From: Croceitalea marina
GTDB taxonomy: Bacteria > Bacteroidota > Bacteroidia > Flavobacteriales > Flavobacteriaceae
Reading direction: 5' to 3'
DNA: 64,000 nucleotides
Assembly (NCBI RefSeq): GCF_042684265.1
Contig: NZ_JBHULB010000012.1
Coordinates: 1 to 64,000, forward strand
Below, in pieces: positions 1 to 7,192 of the stretch (position 1 is the first letter of the stretch; every line of letters starts with the position of its first letter). The notes beneath the pieces are model-generated. The model was not told the origin of the DNA and made no database searches. It saw only the letters and a program-made list of their open reading frames with translations. A program made the position numbers and the translations under genes.

Positions 1-126
1 CGCGGACTACTTGGCGAAAGATGTCATGTGAGAATAAGGAAGTCCAATTCACATGACATCCTTAAAAGTATTTTGCTATATTTCCTTAAAATTAGCCGGA
101 CTGAACATAGCGCGGCGTTGGCAACA
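1..126 (+). repeat. Cassette-separating repeat, copy A (cut by window start)
   Basis: The copy contains the inverted repeat GATGTCATGTGA / TCACATGACATC (24-35 and 51-62), then the block TTTTGCTATATTT shared with copies B, C and D, then GCGCGGCGTT at 110-119. It lacks the 30-base insert (AACGCTG to CTGTCG) present in copies B and C and so resembles copy D. Its left part lies outside the window. Confidence 0.8.
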
Positions 127-188
127 ATATTACAAAAATTTGGAATTGGTTCGTTATTGGTGTAAATTAGCATCAAAATATATTTCTC

Positions 189-428
189 ATGGCTAGACAG
201 AGCATTTCTTTCACTCGACCAAATGATGAATGGTTAAAGACGCAAGTTGATAATCAAGAGTACTCAAGTAAAAGCGAACTTGTTAATGACTTAATTCGTC
301 AAGCTAGAAATCAACAAATCGAAATTGACTGGATTAGGGCTAAATTGGAAAAATCAGAAAATAGCGGATTTACCAATGATAGCAAGGAACAAATCTTAGC
401 ACAATCCAAGTCTAAACCTAATGACTAA
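189..428 (+). CDS. ParD-like antitoxin, ribbon-helix-helix
   Basis: A protein of 79 residues. The N-terminus (SISFTRPNDEWLKTQV followed by SKSELVNDLIRQA) has the short strand plus two-helix pattern of ParD/CopG ribbon-helix-helix antitoxins (COG3609). The polar C-terminal half probably wraps the toxin. The gene overlaps the toxin gene by 8 bases, the usual arrangement of type II toxin-antitoxin operons, and the dimer is expected to repress its own promoter. It is the first gene of a cassette that starts at 117. Its identity as an antitoxin rests on the family pattern and the neighbour, and its DNA target is not visible. Confidence 0.85.
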   Translation: MARQSISFTRPNDEWLKTQVDNQEYSSKSELVNDLIRQARNQQIEIDWIRAKLEKSENSGFTNDSKEQILAQSKSKPND

Positions 429-708
429 GTATAGATTAAGTAATGACGCAAAAGATGACCTGATACGAATTCATCGTTACGGAATTAAAAAATTTGGAGT
501 GCAACAAGCGGACATATATTTCGAAACGTTTTTCGAATATTTTGACATTATAGCTAAAAGTCCTTATTCATTTGAATCTGTGGAATACATAAAAAAAGGG
601 TATCGGAGATGTGTTTGCGGTTCGGATAGTATTTACTTCAAAATCAATAATGATACGGTGGACATCATGGCGATTGTTGGAAAACAGGATTTGAAAAACA
701 TACTCTAA
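421..708 (+). CDS. ParE/RelE-superfamily toxin
   Basis: A protein of 95 residues, the normal size for ParE toxins. It has the family layout: the opening strand (YRLSNDAKDDLIRIHRYG), two helices including QADIYFETFFEYFDIIAKSP, and a C-terminal sheet ending in DTVDIMAIVGKQD, which matches the ParE consensus ending in a hydrophobic strand and a basic or polar tail. ParE toxins generally poison DNA gyrase, while RelE cleaves mRNA. ParE is favoured here because of the ParD partner. The start codon lies inside the antitoxin's last codons. In a cassette array such pairs often stabilise the array by killing cells that lose it, which is inference. Confidence 0.85.
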   Translation: MTKYRLSNDAKDDLIRIHRYGIKKFGVQQADIYFETFFEYFDIIAKSPYSFESVEYIKKGYRRCVCGSDSIYFKINNDTVDIMAIVGKQDLKNIL

Positions 709-1051
709 ACTGCACGCAAAAATACTGTTGCCAACAAAACCTATAAACAATACAGACTTCGGGCTTAATCGCAGGGTTTGTGTATTTTTATGAAGTCCGC
801 AAAATCTTTGGGATTTTGCTTTTAACGGGACAAAGAAAAAAAGAAAACCAAAAGATTTCGCTGTGTGCGTGGTAGAAAGCAAACGCCAGTTTGCTCCCGT
901 ACTGTTCATAGCCCAACCGATGATGTAGCATTCGCCTGCGGCGACTAAAATCACTACATCGCACTACGTTCAATTCCCATAATTTTAGAAATGCTACATC
1001 ATCGCCGCGCTCTGTCAGATTGCTCAATACATAGATTAAAGGGACTATTTA
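709..1051. other. Intergenic stretch with nested hairpins, no gene
   Basis: No convincing coding frame is present. It holds a perfect hairpin AGCAAAC-gcca-GTTTGCT near 877-894. It also holds a long inverted repeat, GATGATGTAGCATT at 919-932 against its exact complement at 990-1003. GACTTC near 762 pairs with GAAGTC near 812. The beginning, AACAAAACCTATAAACAATA after 733, resembles the sequences following the module ends at 9971 and 12104. This suggests the whole 726-1363 segment is one oversized recombination site. Confidence 0.5.
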
Positions 1052-1372
1052 ACAAAATAGCCGCTAGCCTATCAACGCAACATATCAGGAAGCTATAACG
1101 CAATTTATTCACTGTTGCTTTTTATTTTACGGGGGTTCATCGGTCGCTACGCTCGGTGGTACGTCTAATTTTAATCCCAATAACGCAAAATACAACAAGG
1201 ATACATCCGCTTGCGCGGACTCCTTGACGAACGATGTCATGTGAGAATACGGAAGTCCAATTCACTTGACATCCTTAAAAGTATTTTGCTATATTTCCTT
1301 AAAATTAGCTTCCAACGCTGTAACCCGCACACTGCTTACGCAGCTGTCGTACATAGCGCGGCGTTGGCAAAC
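1052..1372 (+). repeat. Cassette-separating repeat, copy B (full length)
   Basis: About 320 bases, matching copy D (10054-10351) over most of its length: GCCGCTAGCCTATCAAC at the left, the GGTTCATCGGTCGCT region in the middle and GCGCGGCGTT at the right. It contains the GATGTCATGTGA hairpin arm also seen in copy A. Near its end AACGC (1314-1318) can pair with GCGTT (1361-1365) around an inner hairpin CTGC-TTAC-GCAG, giving a compact site of attC length just before the module start at 1363. Confidence 0.8.
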
Positions 1373-1386
1373 ATTTAGAACGAAAC

Positions 1387-1980
1387 TTGTACTACAAAGA
1401 ATCACATATCTTAATTCTAAATAATGTTTCAAGATTCATTGATTTAACTGAATTAGAAAAGCAGAAATATCTCTCTTTGCTTACGGAAATCAGTCTAAAG
1501 CGAAAGGAATTTTTAATGCAAGCTGGAGATATAACATCATATGAGTATTTTATTACTAAAGGCTGTTTAAAGGTGTATACTTTAGATGATGACGGTGCAC
1601 CACACATTTCTATGTTTGCTGTAGAAGATTATTGGACAGGTGATATGGCGAGCTTTCTGACTAAGCAGCCAACGCGCTACTTCATTAAGGCTACCGAAGA
1701 TTCTGAATTGTTAGGGGTTTCTAGGGCTAATTATGAATTGTTATTTCAAGAGATACCGAAGTTTGAACGCTTCTATCGTATGTTATATCAAAAATCTTTA
1801 ATTAGTTATATAAGACGCTCAAATCATGGCATTTCACTGACTGCAGAGGAACGCTATATTGAGTTTAAAACGAAATATCCAAACATTGTTAATCGAATTA
1901 CTCAGAAAGACCTAGCAGGTTATATTGGTATCACGCCCGAATTTATGAGTAAGATTATCACAAAAGTCAACAAAAGGTAA
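1387..1980 (+). CDS. Crp/Fnr-family transcriptional regulator
   Basis: A protein of 197 residues. Residues about 20-115 form a cyclic-nucleotide-binding-type jelly roll (FLMQAGD, FITKGCLKVY, then FLTKQPTRYFIKATEDSELL), as in the Bacteroidota Crp-like regulators that usually lack a clear cAMP site. Residues about 155-195 form a winged helix (ITQKDLAGYIGITPEFMSKI). The start is taken as TTG 1387, because the next ATG is at residue 43 and the frame has a stop at 1354. The start thus lies only 24 bases after the proposed cassette boundary. It probably controls the redox operon that begins 53 bases downstream. Confidence 0.85.
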   Translation: MYYKESHILILNNVSRFIDLTELEKQKYLSLLTEISLKRKEFLMQAGDITSYEYFITKGCLKVYTLDDDGAPHISMFAVEDYWTGDMASFLTKQPTRYFIKATEDSELLGVSRANYELLFQEIPKFERFYRMLYQKSLISYIRRSNHGISLTAEERYIEFKTKYPNIVNRITQKDLAGYIGITPEFMSKIITKVNKR

Positions 1981-2003
1981 AAGTCTTAAACTAGTTCATT
2001 TTT

Positions 2004-2039
2004 TTTCATGTGTTCCTATCGGAATTTTGAAACATGAAA
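2004..2039 (+). promoter_or_regulatory. Inverted repeat over the start of the 2034 gene
   Basis: TTTCATGT (2004-2011) is the exact reverse complement of ACATGAAA (2032-2039), and inside it GTTCC (2012-2016) faces GGAA (2021-2024). The right arm contains the ATG of the next gene. It could be a Crp-type operator for the upstream regulator or an RNA hairpin masking the start codon. The sequence alone does not decide. Confidence 0.4.
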
Positions 2040-2675
2040 AGAATAACACTTATCAGTTTACTTTTAATTATCGATTTTTTAAATCCTTTACAGGCACAAT
2101 TTACTCAGATAGAATTGTTCTCAGGGTTTGATAAAACAAACTTCACAGTATTCTCCAATTACTCTTTTACTAAAAGTCAGACGCTGAGTCTAAATACACT
2201 GGCTTTCTTTCAAAAGTTTAGGCAAGAAAACGAAGCATTTGATGAGGTTGGTGTACAACCAACTTTATTCTGGAATATTACCAAAAATATTGCCATTGGT
2301 CCTTCCATATACGATAACAGCTTTGCTGGCTTTTCTAAACGACTATCCGCAAAATACGCATTCAAAAGTTCACATCTAGTATTTGTATTAATCCCAACAG
2401 TTGCGCACTCTGAACAAACTGATGCTAGTTATGCAGAAGTATTTCTTCAAATTCAATATAACGAACCTCTAAATGACCATCTATCATTGTGTTTAAACGG
2501 TCAGCTCTTAACCATTTGGGACGAGTTTAAAACACACTCAAGAAGCTATCAGCAATGGCGCGTAGGAGTATCTTTTAATGATGTTCAGGTTGGCATTGGT
2601 TTAGATATGGACCAATATGGGTTAAAGCCTATAAACAAGACTTCTTTCGGATTGTATTATCGATTAACTATATAA
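2034..2675 (+). CDS. Secreted protein, probable outer-membrane beta barrel
   Basis: A protein of 213 residues with an N-terminal signal peptide (MKRITLISLLLIIDFLNPLQAQ, cleavage probably after QAQ). The rest shows alternating strands with aromatic ends (FTQIELFSGFD, FTVFSNYSFT, TLSLNTLAFF) and closes with FGLYYRLTI, like small outer-membrane barrels. No named family was recognised. It is the first gene after the Crp-like regulator and lies 22 bases before the doxX-like gene, so it is likely in the same operon. Confidence 0.6.
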   Translation: MKRITLISLLLIIDFLNPLQAQFTQIELFSGFDKTNFTVFSNYSFTKSQTLSLNTLAFFQKFRQENEAFDEVGVQPTLFWNITKNIAIGPSIYDNSFAGFSKRLSAKYAFKSSHLVFVLIPTVAHSEQTDASYAEVFLQIQYNEPLNDHLSLCLNGQLLTIWDEFKTHSRSYQQWRVGVSFNDVQVGIGLDMDQYGLKPINKTSFGLYYRLTI

Positions 2676-2697
2676 ACAATTTTAAATCTTAAACATC

Positions 2698-3153
2698 ATG
2701 AAAAATTTAGTAAAACAGCTTTTAAAAACGAATCCAAATATTGGATTGAGTATTGCACGCTTAACGCTTGGCCTCGTCATATTTCCACATGGCGCACAAA
2801 AACTATTAGGACTCTTTGGTGGCTATGGGTATTCTGGAACGATGGATTTTCTGACCACTCAAATGGGTTTACCAAGTATTGTGGCCTTCTCAGTAATTAT
2901 GATTGAGTTTTTCGGCTCTATTTCATTAATACTAGGATTCTTCTCTAGGTTTTGGGCAATTGCACTAGTAGGTATGTTCACAGGAATCATTATCACTACA
3001 CAACTTGAGCATGGCTTTTTTATGAACTGGTTTGGTAATCAAGAAGGAGAAGGCTATGAATATTCACTTTTAGTTATAGGACTTGCCTTAAGTGTTACGG
3101 TTAACGGCAGCGGAAAATGGTCTATAGATGGTTTAATATCAAAAAACAAATAA
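2698..3153 (+). CDS. DoxX family membrane protein
   Basis: A protein of 151 residues with four predicted membrane helices. It carries the DoxX signature early (SIARLTLGLVIFPHGAQKLL followed by FGGYGYSG), a second segment IEFFGSISLILGFFSRFW, and an acidic-aromatic loop before the last helix (ITTQLEHGFFMNWFG). DoxX proteins are often found with thiol or quinone redox enzymes, and here the next gene, one base later, is a flavin reductase. The exact reaction is unknown for this subfamily. Confidence 0.85.
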   Translation: MKNLVKQLLKTNPNIGLSIARLTLGLVIFPHGAQKLLGLFGGYGYSGTMDFLTTQMGLPSIVAFSVIMIEFFGSISLILGFFSRFWAIALVGMFTGIIITTQLEHGFFMNWFGNQEGEGYEYSLLVIGLALSVTVNGSGKWSIDGLISKNK

Positions 3154-3154
3154 A

Positions 3155-3697
3155 ATGAAAAAAGTAATCACAATTGCAGGAACTAACAGTCAGAAATCTA
3201 TTAACAAAAGGTTGTTATCCTATACTTCTAGTTTATTGGAAAATATAGAACTAATTTCTATCGACTTAAATGATTATGTTCTGCCGATTTACGGGGTTGA
3301 TTTTGAAGATGAAAATGGAATTCCAACTGCCGTTAAAAGACTCAATGAAGTATTTGACACCGCTGATGGATTTATAATTGCATTGGCAGAACACAACGGA
3401 ACTTATACAGCAGTATTTAAAAATACATTAGACTGGTTGTCTCGCGCAAATATGAAAGTATGGCGAGATAAACCTACACTCTTAATGGCAACCTCACCTG
3501 GAAGTCGCGGTGGAGCCACTGTTTTAGAGGCTACAGTAAACTATTTTCCTTTTTTAGGAGCTAATGTCGTATCAGACTTTTCCTTACCTAGTTTTTTTGA
3601 CAATTTCTCAGAGAATGGTATTTCAAATTTAGACCTAAAGAAATCGCTAATTCAAAAGGTTCAACTTTTCGAACAAATCATAAGTCCTTTGGAATAA
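3155..3697 (+). CDS. NADPH-dependent FMN reductase family protein
   Basis: A protein of 180 residues with a flavodoxin-like fold. The phosphate-binding loop is GTNSQKSINKRLL at the N-terminus. The flavin-contacting stretch is AEHNGTYTAVFKNTLDWLSR (about 87-106), followed by the conserved SPGSRGGATVL. The family (PF03358) transfers hydride from NADPH to quinones, chromate or azo compounds. It starts two bases after the stop of the doxX-like gene, so the two are probably co-translated. A quinone or electrophile detoxification role is inferred. Confidence 0.85.
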   Translation: MKKVITIAGTNSQKSINKRLLSYTSSLLENIELISIDLNDYVLPIYGVDFEDENGIPTAVKRLNEVFDTADGFIIALAEHNGTYTAVFKNTLDWLSRANMKVWRDKPTLLMATSPGSRGGATVLEATVNYFPFLGANVVSDFSLPSFFDNFSENGISNLDLKKSLIQKVQLFEQIISPLE

Positions 3698-3751
3698 ATG
3701 ATTGGTTCATAACCACTTTAGCTTTATACCAACATTTAAAAACAATTAAAA

Positions 3752-4246
3752 ATGGAAATTAAAATTAGACTCATCGTATTAATGCTAAGTATACTATTTA
3801 CAGGACTTTCAGCAGGTTTATGTTTTACTTGGTCCAATGCCATTACACCTGGCATAGGGAGATTAGACGATTTAGGTTTTTTACAAGCTTTTCAAGCCAT
3901 GAATCGTTCGATTCTTAATGCTAGTTTTCTCTTTGTCTTTTTAGGGCCTGTGCCGCTGCTTTTTGCAAATGCCATTTTACATCGTAATGCAAATCCAGTC
4001 ACGTTTAAGTCTTTTTTAATAGCAGCCATTTTATACGTCGTTGGTATAGGTCTTATTACGGTTTTTAAAAATGTTCCGCTCAATGAGATGTTGGACAAGA
4101 CGGTATTGGAAAACTTATCAGCATTAGAGCTTAATGAGTTGAGAGCAAACTTTGAACAACCATGGAACCGTTGGCATATTCAGCGTACCATAACATCGTT
4201 TACAGCATTTGCCCTCTTGCTAGTTGGACTTATATATTCCAAATAG
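3752..4246 (+). CDS. DUF1772 (anthrone-oxygenase-like) membrane protein
   Basis: A protein of 164 residues with four membrane helices, matching the DUF1772 family. The first helix is followed by TWSNAITPGIGRLDD, the second begins FQAMNRSI, and the C-terminus carries the conserved NELRANFEQPWNRWHIQRT. Named members are anthrone oxygenases from polyketide clusters, but most bacterial members are uncharacterised. It lies in the same direction between a flavin reductase and an NmrA-type protein, which suggests a shared stress or redox operon. Confidence 0.8.
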   Translation: MEIKIRLIVLMLSILFTGLSAGLCFTWSNAITPGIGRLDDLGFLQAFQAMNRSILNASFLFVFLGPVPLLFANAILHRNANPVTFKSFLIAAILYVVGIGLITVFKNVPLNEMLDKTVLENLSALELNELRANFEQPWNRWHIQRTITSFTAFALLLVGLIYSK

Positions 4247-4331
4247 AACATTATAAATAGTAATCAAAAAACGAACAAAAAAGGCTTCAGATTTCTGAAG
4301 TGAAGTATAAATCAAATAAAAAAATAAAATT

Positions 4332-5174
4332 ATGAACAGTAACATTTTAGTTATCGGTGGAACAGGAAAAACAGGTCGCCGAGTAGTAAAACAATTACAA
4401 AATAAAGGTATAGAACCTCGAATTGGTTCAAGAAGTGCATCGCCTAGCTTCGATTGGGATGACAAAAGCACTTGGGTAAATGCCTTAAATGGGATAAAAC
4501 GCATGTATGTCACCTATTATCCAGATTTGGCCGTTCCAGGAGCCAAAGAAGCGATACAAGAATTAACCCAACAGGCTAAATTTTCAGGAGTTAAAAAAAT
4601 CGTTTTGCTTTCTGGAAAAGGGGAAACCGAAGCTGAGGCCTGCGAAAAAATAGTCATGGATTCTGGTATAGATTATACTATTGTAAGAGCCTCTTGGTTT
4701 AACCAAAATTGGAGTGAAAGCTTCTTGTTAGACCCAATATTGTCCGGAGAAGTAGCATTACCATTATCGGACGTTCTAATTCCATTTGTTGATGCTAATG
4801 ACATTGCAGAAGTCGCTGCAACAGTCTTGCTTGATAACACTTATAACGGAGATATCGTTGAAGTGACAGGTCCAGAATTAATCAACTTTAAAGATGTTGT
4901 TACTATGATTTCGAAAGCCAGTAACAGAAGTCTAAACTTTCATGATATCACACTGCAGCAGTATGTTGAAGGTATGAAACAACAACAAATACCTGGCGAT
5001 GTGGTGTGGTTAATAGAGTATTTGTTTAGTCATGTGTTAACCAACCCTAACAATCAGTTGGTGGTTAATGATGTAGAACGTGTTTTGGGAAGAAAAGCAA
5101 AATCATTTTCAGCCTATACCGAAGAAACCGCAAAAACTGGAATTTGGAATTCAGAAATAGTGGAATCTTACTAA
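4332..5174 (+). CDS. NmrA-like NAD(P)-binding protein
   Basis: A protein of 280 residues. It has a Rossmann nucleotide-binding motif at the start (VIGGTGKTGRRVVKQL) and the atypical short-chain-dehydrogenase layout of NmrA/YtfG proteins, including VRASWFNQNWSE in the middle where the catalytic region would be. It lacks a clear YxxxK pair, which fits a redox sensor or quinone reductase of the YtfG type rather than a classical dehydrogenase. It is the last gene of the run that begins with the Crp-like regulator and is followed by a stem-loop at 5184-5222. Confidence 0.8.
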   Translation: MNSNILVIGGTGKTGRRVVKQLQNKGIEPRIGSRSASPSFDWDDKSTWVNALNGIKRMYVTYYPDLAVPGAKEAIQELTQQAKFSGVKKIVLLSGKGETEAEACEKIVMDSGIDYTIVRASWFNQNWSESFLLDPILSGEVALPLSDVLIPFVDANDIAEVAATVLLDNTYNGDIVEVTGPELINFKDVVTMISKASNRSLNFHDITLQQYVEGMKQQQIPGDVVWLIEYLFSHVLTNPNNQLVVNDVERVLGRKAKSFSAYTEETAKTGIWNSEIVESY

Positions 5175-5183
5175 ATCTTTAAC

Positions 5184-5222
5184 TGAGGCTCTACATAGCA
5201 CTTTAAGTGAATTAGAGCCTCA
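5184..5222 (+). terminator. Stem-loop after the NmrA gene
   Basis: TGAGGCTCTA (5184-5193) is the exact complement of TAGAGCCTCA (5213-5222), with a smaller stem CACTT/AAGTG inside. There is no strong T run afterwards. It sits between two genes in the same direction and may be a weak terminator or an attenuator for the CPBP gene. Confidence 0.5.
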
Positions 5223-5239
5223 ATGATTTAAATAAGAAC

Positions 5240-5995
5240 ATGATGAAAGTTTCCTATCCGTTAATAAAACCAAAATACTACAAGTCACTAATACTAGACC
5301 TAGGGAACTTTATTAGGCATCCCATAAATGAACTATCCATAAAGAAAAGTACCAAACATAAAATTTATGATACCATAGGTCTCTTTTTTATAAAGGTTGT
5401 TTTCAGCATTATGGTTGCCTCATTATTACAGTTGGTATATGAGCCCGAAAACCAAACATCAGTAAGTATGTCAGAAAGATTTGGATCATTCCCATTGCTT
5501 TTAATCGGTGGAATGATTTTACCGATATTTGAAGAAATAACTTTTAGACTATCACTAAAATTTAGACCAATTTATTTGGCCTTAACGTCTGGAACACTCA
5601 CCTATTATGTCATTACTAAGGCTATTTTTAAAAGCCGATTGTCTATGGTGGATGAGACGTTTTGGTACAGAATCATAACAGGATTTATGATTTTGTTAAT
5701 AGTGTACGTGATATCTAGTAGAAGGTTTATAAGACAGGATTTACAACAGTTTTGGAAAAAGCACTTTAAGTTGATTTATTATCTCTCATGTATCAGTTTT
5801 GCTTGGTTACACATTTTTAATTTTGAATTAAATCTCATCAATCTTTTATTGCTACCAATATTGACACTTCCTCAATTATTTAGCGCAACCATTGCTGGAT
5901 ACACAAGAGTTGCCTTTGGGTTTAAATACCCTGTGCTACTGCATATGATAACAAACTCTTTATTCTTGTCCTTAACTTTATTGCCTCTTAATTGA
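5240..5995 (+). CDS. CPBP-family intramembrane metalloprotease
   Basis: A multi-pass membrane protein of 251 residues. It carries the CPBP (Abi, PF02517) motifs: EEITFR at about 98-103, then FAWLHIFNF near 187-195 and HMITNS near 239. The EE, His and His/Asn residues are those proposed to bind zinc in Rce1-like proteases. In bacteria these proteins are linked to bacteriocin immunity, regulated proteolysis or unknown roles. Both ATG codons at 5240 and 5243 are possible starts. Confidence 0.85.
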   Translation: MMKVSYPLIKPKYYKSLILDLGNFIRHPINELSIKKSTKHKIYDTIGLFFIKVVFSIMVASLLQLVYEPENQTSVSMSERFGSFPLLLIGGMILPIFEEITFRLSLKFRPIYLALTSGTLTYYVITKAIFKSRLSMVDETFWYRIITGFMILLIVYVISSRRFIRQDLQQFWKKHFKLIYYLSCISFAWLHIFNFELNLINLLLLPILTLPQLFSATIAGYTRVAFGFKYPVLLHMITNSLFLSLTLLPLN

Positions 5996-6026
5996 TTTTT
6001 TATGTAGCATCAATAGTAAAATACAT

Positions 6027-6057
6027 ATTCAACATCATAGATACATGATTGTTAGGC
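6027..6057 (+). repeat. Compact attC-like hairpin before the second CPBP gene
   Basis: AACATCAT (6031-6038) pairs with ATGATTGTT (6045-6053), leaving one unpaired T at 6050. The arms lie inside ATTCAAC (6027-6033) and GTTAGGC (6051-6057). These match the integron core-site consensus patterns RYYYAAC and GTTRRRY exactly. A hairpin this short could arise by chance, but it lies where the array model predicts a junction. Confidence 0.45.
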
Positions 6058-6992
6058 ACAATGTAACAAATTCGCTAACTCTTCGTCTTGCATTAACCAA
6101 CCAATCAGAAAGATCTAATGCATGAAAATTTAAAGGAACGAAAAGAAACATGGAATACAATTTATATTTTTCTAGCTATTGTTATCATTATAAGTTCACT
6201 TTTCCATTATGCAATAGTTAATTTATACCCATCACGAATATATATTGGAGGTTTAATGTGGTGTCCCGCAATAGCAACAATAATTACATTAAAAATAAAA
6301 GGACGCTCTATCGCTTCTCTTAATTGGAATTGGGGAAATTGGAGATATATTCGATTATCATATTTAATTCCAGCTGTATATGGTATACTAACGTATGTAT
6401 TAATTTGGATTTTCGGATTTGGAGGTTTAGCTAGTCAGGAAGTTATTACAGATTGGGGAAAAGAACTTGGTTTGATTGGAATAAGTACTTTAAATCCAAC
6501 ATCAATTGCAATCATAGCTATTATTTTATTAGGAACAATTGAAGTAATAAGAGCAGCAGCAACAACTTTAGGGGAAGAAATTGGATGGCGAGGTTTTTTC
6601 ATTTATGAATTAAGAAAAGTTCTTTCTTTTACGGGTGTTTCAATTTTTAGTGGAATTATTTGGGCAACATGGCATTGGCCATTAATTGTTTATTATGGCG
6701 AAAATGTAATCTTGGAATTAACAACATTTTATGTTGTCATTGTCTCAATGTCATTTATTATGACTTACTACACATTCAAATCTAAAAGTCTATGGCCTGC
6801 AGTGATTTTTCACGCAGTAAGCAATGTATACATTCAAAAAATACTACCTGAATTAACAATTAAAAATGAAGGAACGGAACATTGGCTAGGCGAAAACGGA
6901 ATTATGTTTGCAATCATGACTTGTTTTTTTGGAATTTACTTCTGGAGAAAAGCGATTAAAGAAAAACTGTAACTGAAAACACAGCACCTAAC
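6051..6992 (+). mobile_element. Candidate single-gene cassette carrying a CPBP protease
   Basis: The module begins GTTAGGCACAAT (6051), close in sequence to the other module beginnings GTTGGCAACAAT (117) and GTTAGAGACAAT (8443). It ends in ACCTAAC (6986-6992), whose CCTAAC is the complement of GTTAGG. It contains one gene only, as in a typical integron cassette. Confidence 0.5.
6118..6972 (+). CDS. CPBP-family intramembrane metalloprotease
   Basis: A protein of 284 residues with about eight membrane segments. The CPBP motifs are clear: GEEIGWRGF at about 152-160, WATWHWPL near 183-190 and FHAVSN near 229. It is only distantly similar to the CPBP protein at 5240, so it is not a local duplicate. 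It is the single gene of a module bounded at 6051 and 6992. Its substrate cannot be inferred. In this family roles range from prenyl-protein processing to immunity against self-made bacteriocins. Confidence 0.85.
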   Translation: MHENLKERKETWNTIYIFLAIVIIISSLFHYAIVNLYPSRIYIGGLMWCPAIATIITLKIKGRSIASLNWNWGNWRYIRLSYLIPAVYGILTYVLIWIFGFGGLASQEVITDWGKELGLIGISTLNPTSIAIIAIILLGTIEVIRAAATTLGEEIGWRGFFIYELRKVLSFTGVSIFSGIIWATWHWPLIVYYGENVILELTTFYVVIVSMSFIMTYYTFKSKSLWPAVIFHAVSNVYIQKILPELTIKNEGTEHWLGENGIMFAIMTCFFGIYFWRKAIKEKL

Positions 6993-7181
6993 TAATTTAT
7001 GTGTCACATTGCCAAAATTTGGCTAACTTTAAAATCCACCACCAAATAAAACTCAGACGAAACAACACACTGCAGGAACTGGACATATCACGCGGGTATG
7101 GCCAAATAACGCCTAATTGCTCTCGTAGCTATCTCAAATACTTTGAGACGCTACTCGCAATACCCGCCTGGCCCGTTAACA
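6986..7181 (+). repeat. Long hairpin recombination-site candidate
   Basis: Between ACCTAAC (6986-6992) and GTTAACA (7175-7181) lies a strong imperfect hairpin. GCGGGTA (7092-7098) faces TACCCGC (7161-7167), ATTGC (7116-7120) faces GCAAT (7157-7161), GTAGC (7125-7129) faces GCTAC (7150-7154), and TCTCAAA (7132-7138) faces TTTGAGA (7142-7148) around a three-base loop. Bulges between the helices make it asymmetric, as in attC sites. It resembles the A-D repeats in position but not in sequence. Confidence 0.6.
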
Positions 7182-7192
7182 TATTTTTGAAA

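Larger units (their letters stand above)
117..735. repeat. Matched cassette ends of the toxin-antitoxin module
   Basis: GTTGGCAACA at 117-126 and TGTTGCCAAC at 726-735 are perfect reverse complements. Extending to 15 bases (117-131 against 721-735) leaves one mismatch. The first lies at the end of repeat copy A and the second lies just after the toxin gene, so they bracket the parD/parE-like pair. They correspond in position to the R' and R'' core sites of an integron cassette. Confidence 0.7.

Noticed and set aside
568..1027. Two minus-strand frames (568-954 and 788-1027)
   Set aside because: They run through the toxin gene's complement and the hairpin-rich separator, overlap each other and show no protein-like pattern.
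7001..7192. An extended start for the esterase at 7001
   Set aside because: The added 64 residues translate the hairpin recombination-site candidate and hide a clear lipoprotein signal at 7193.
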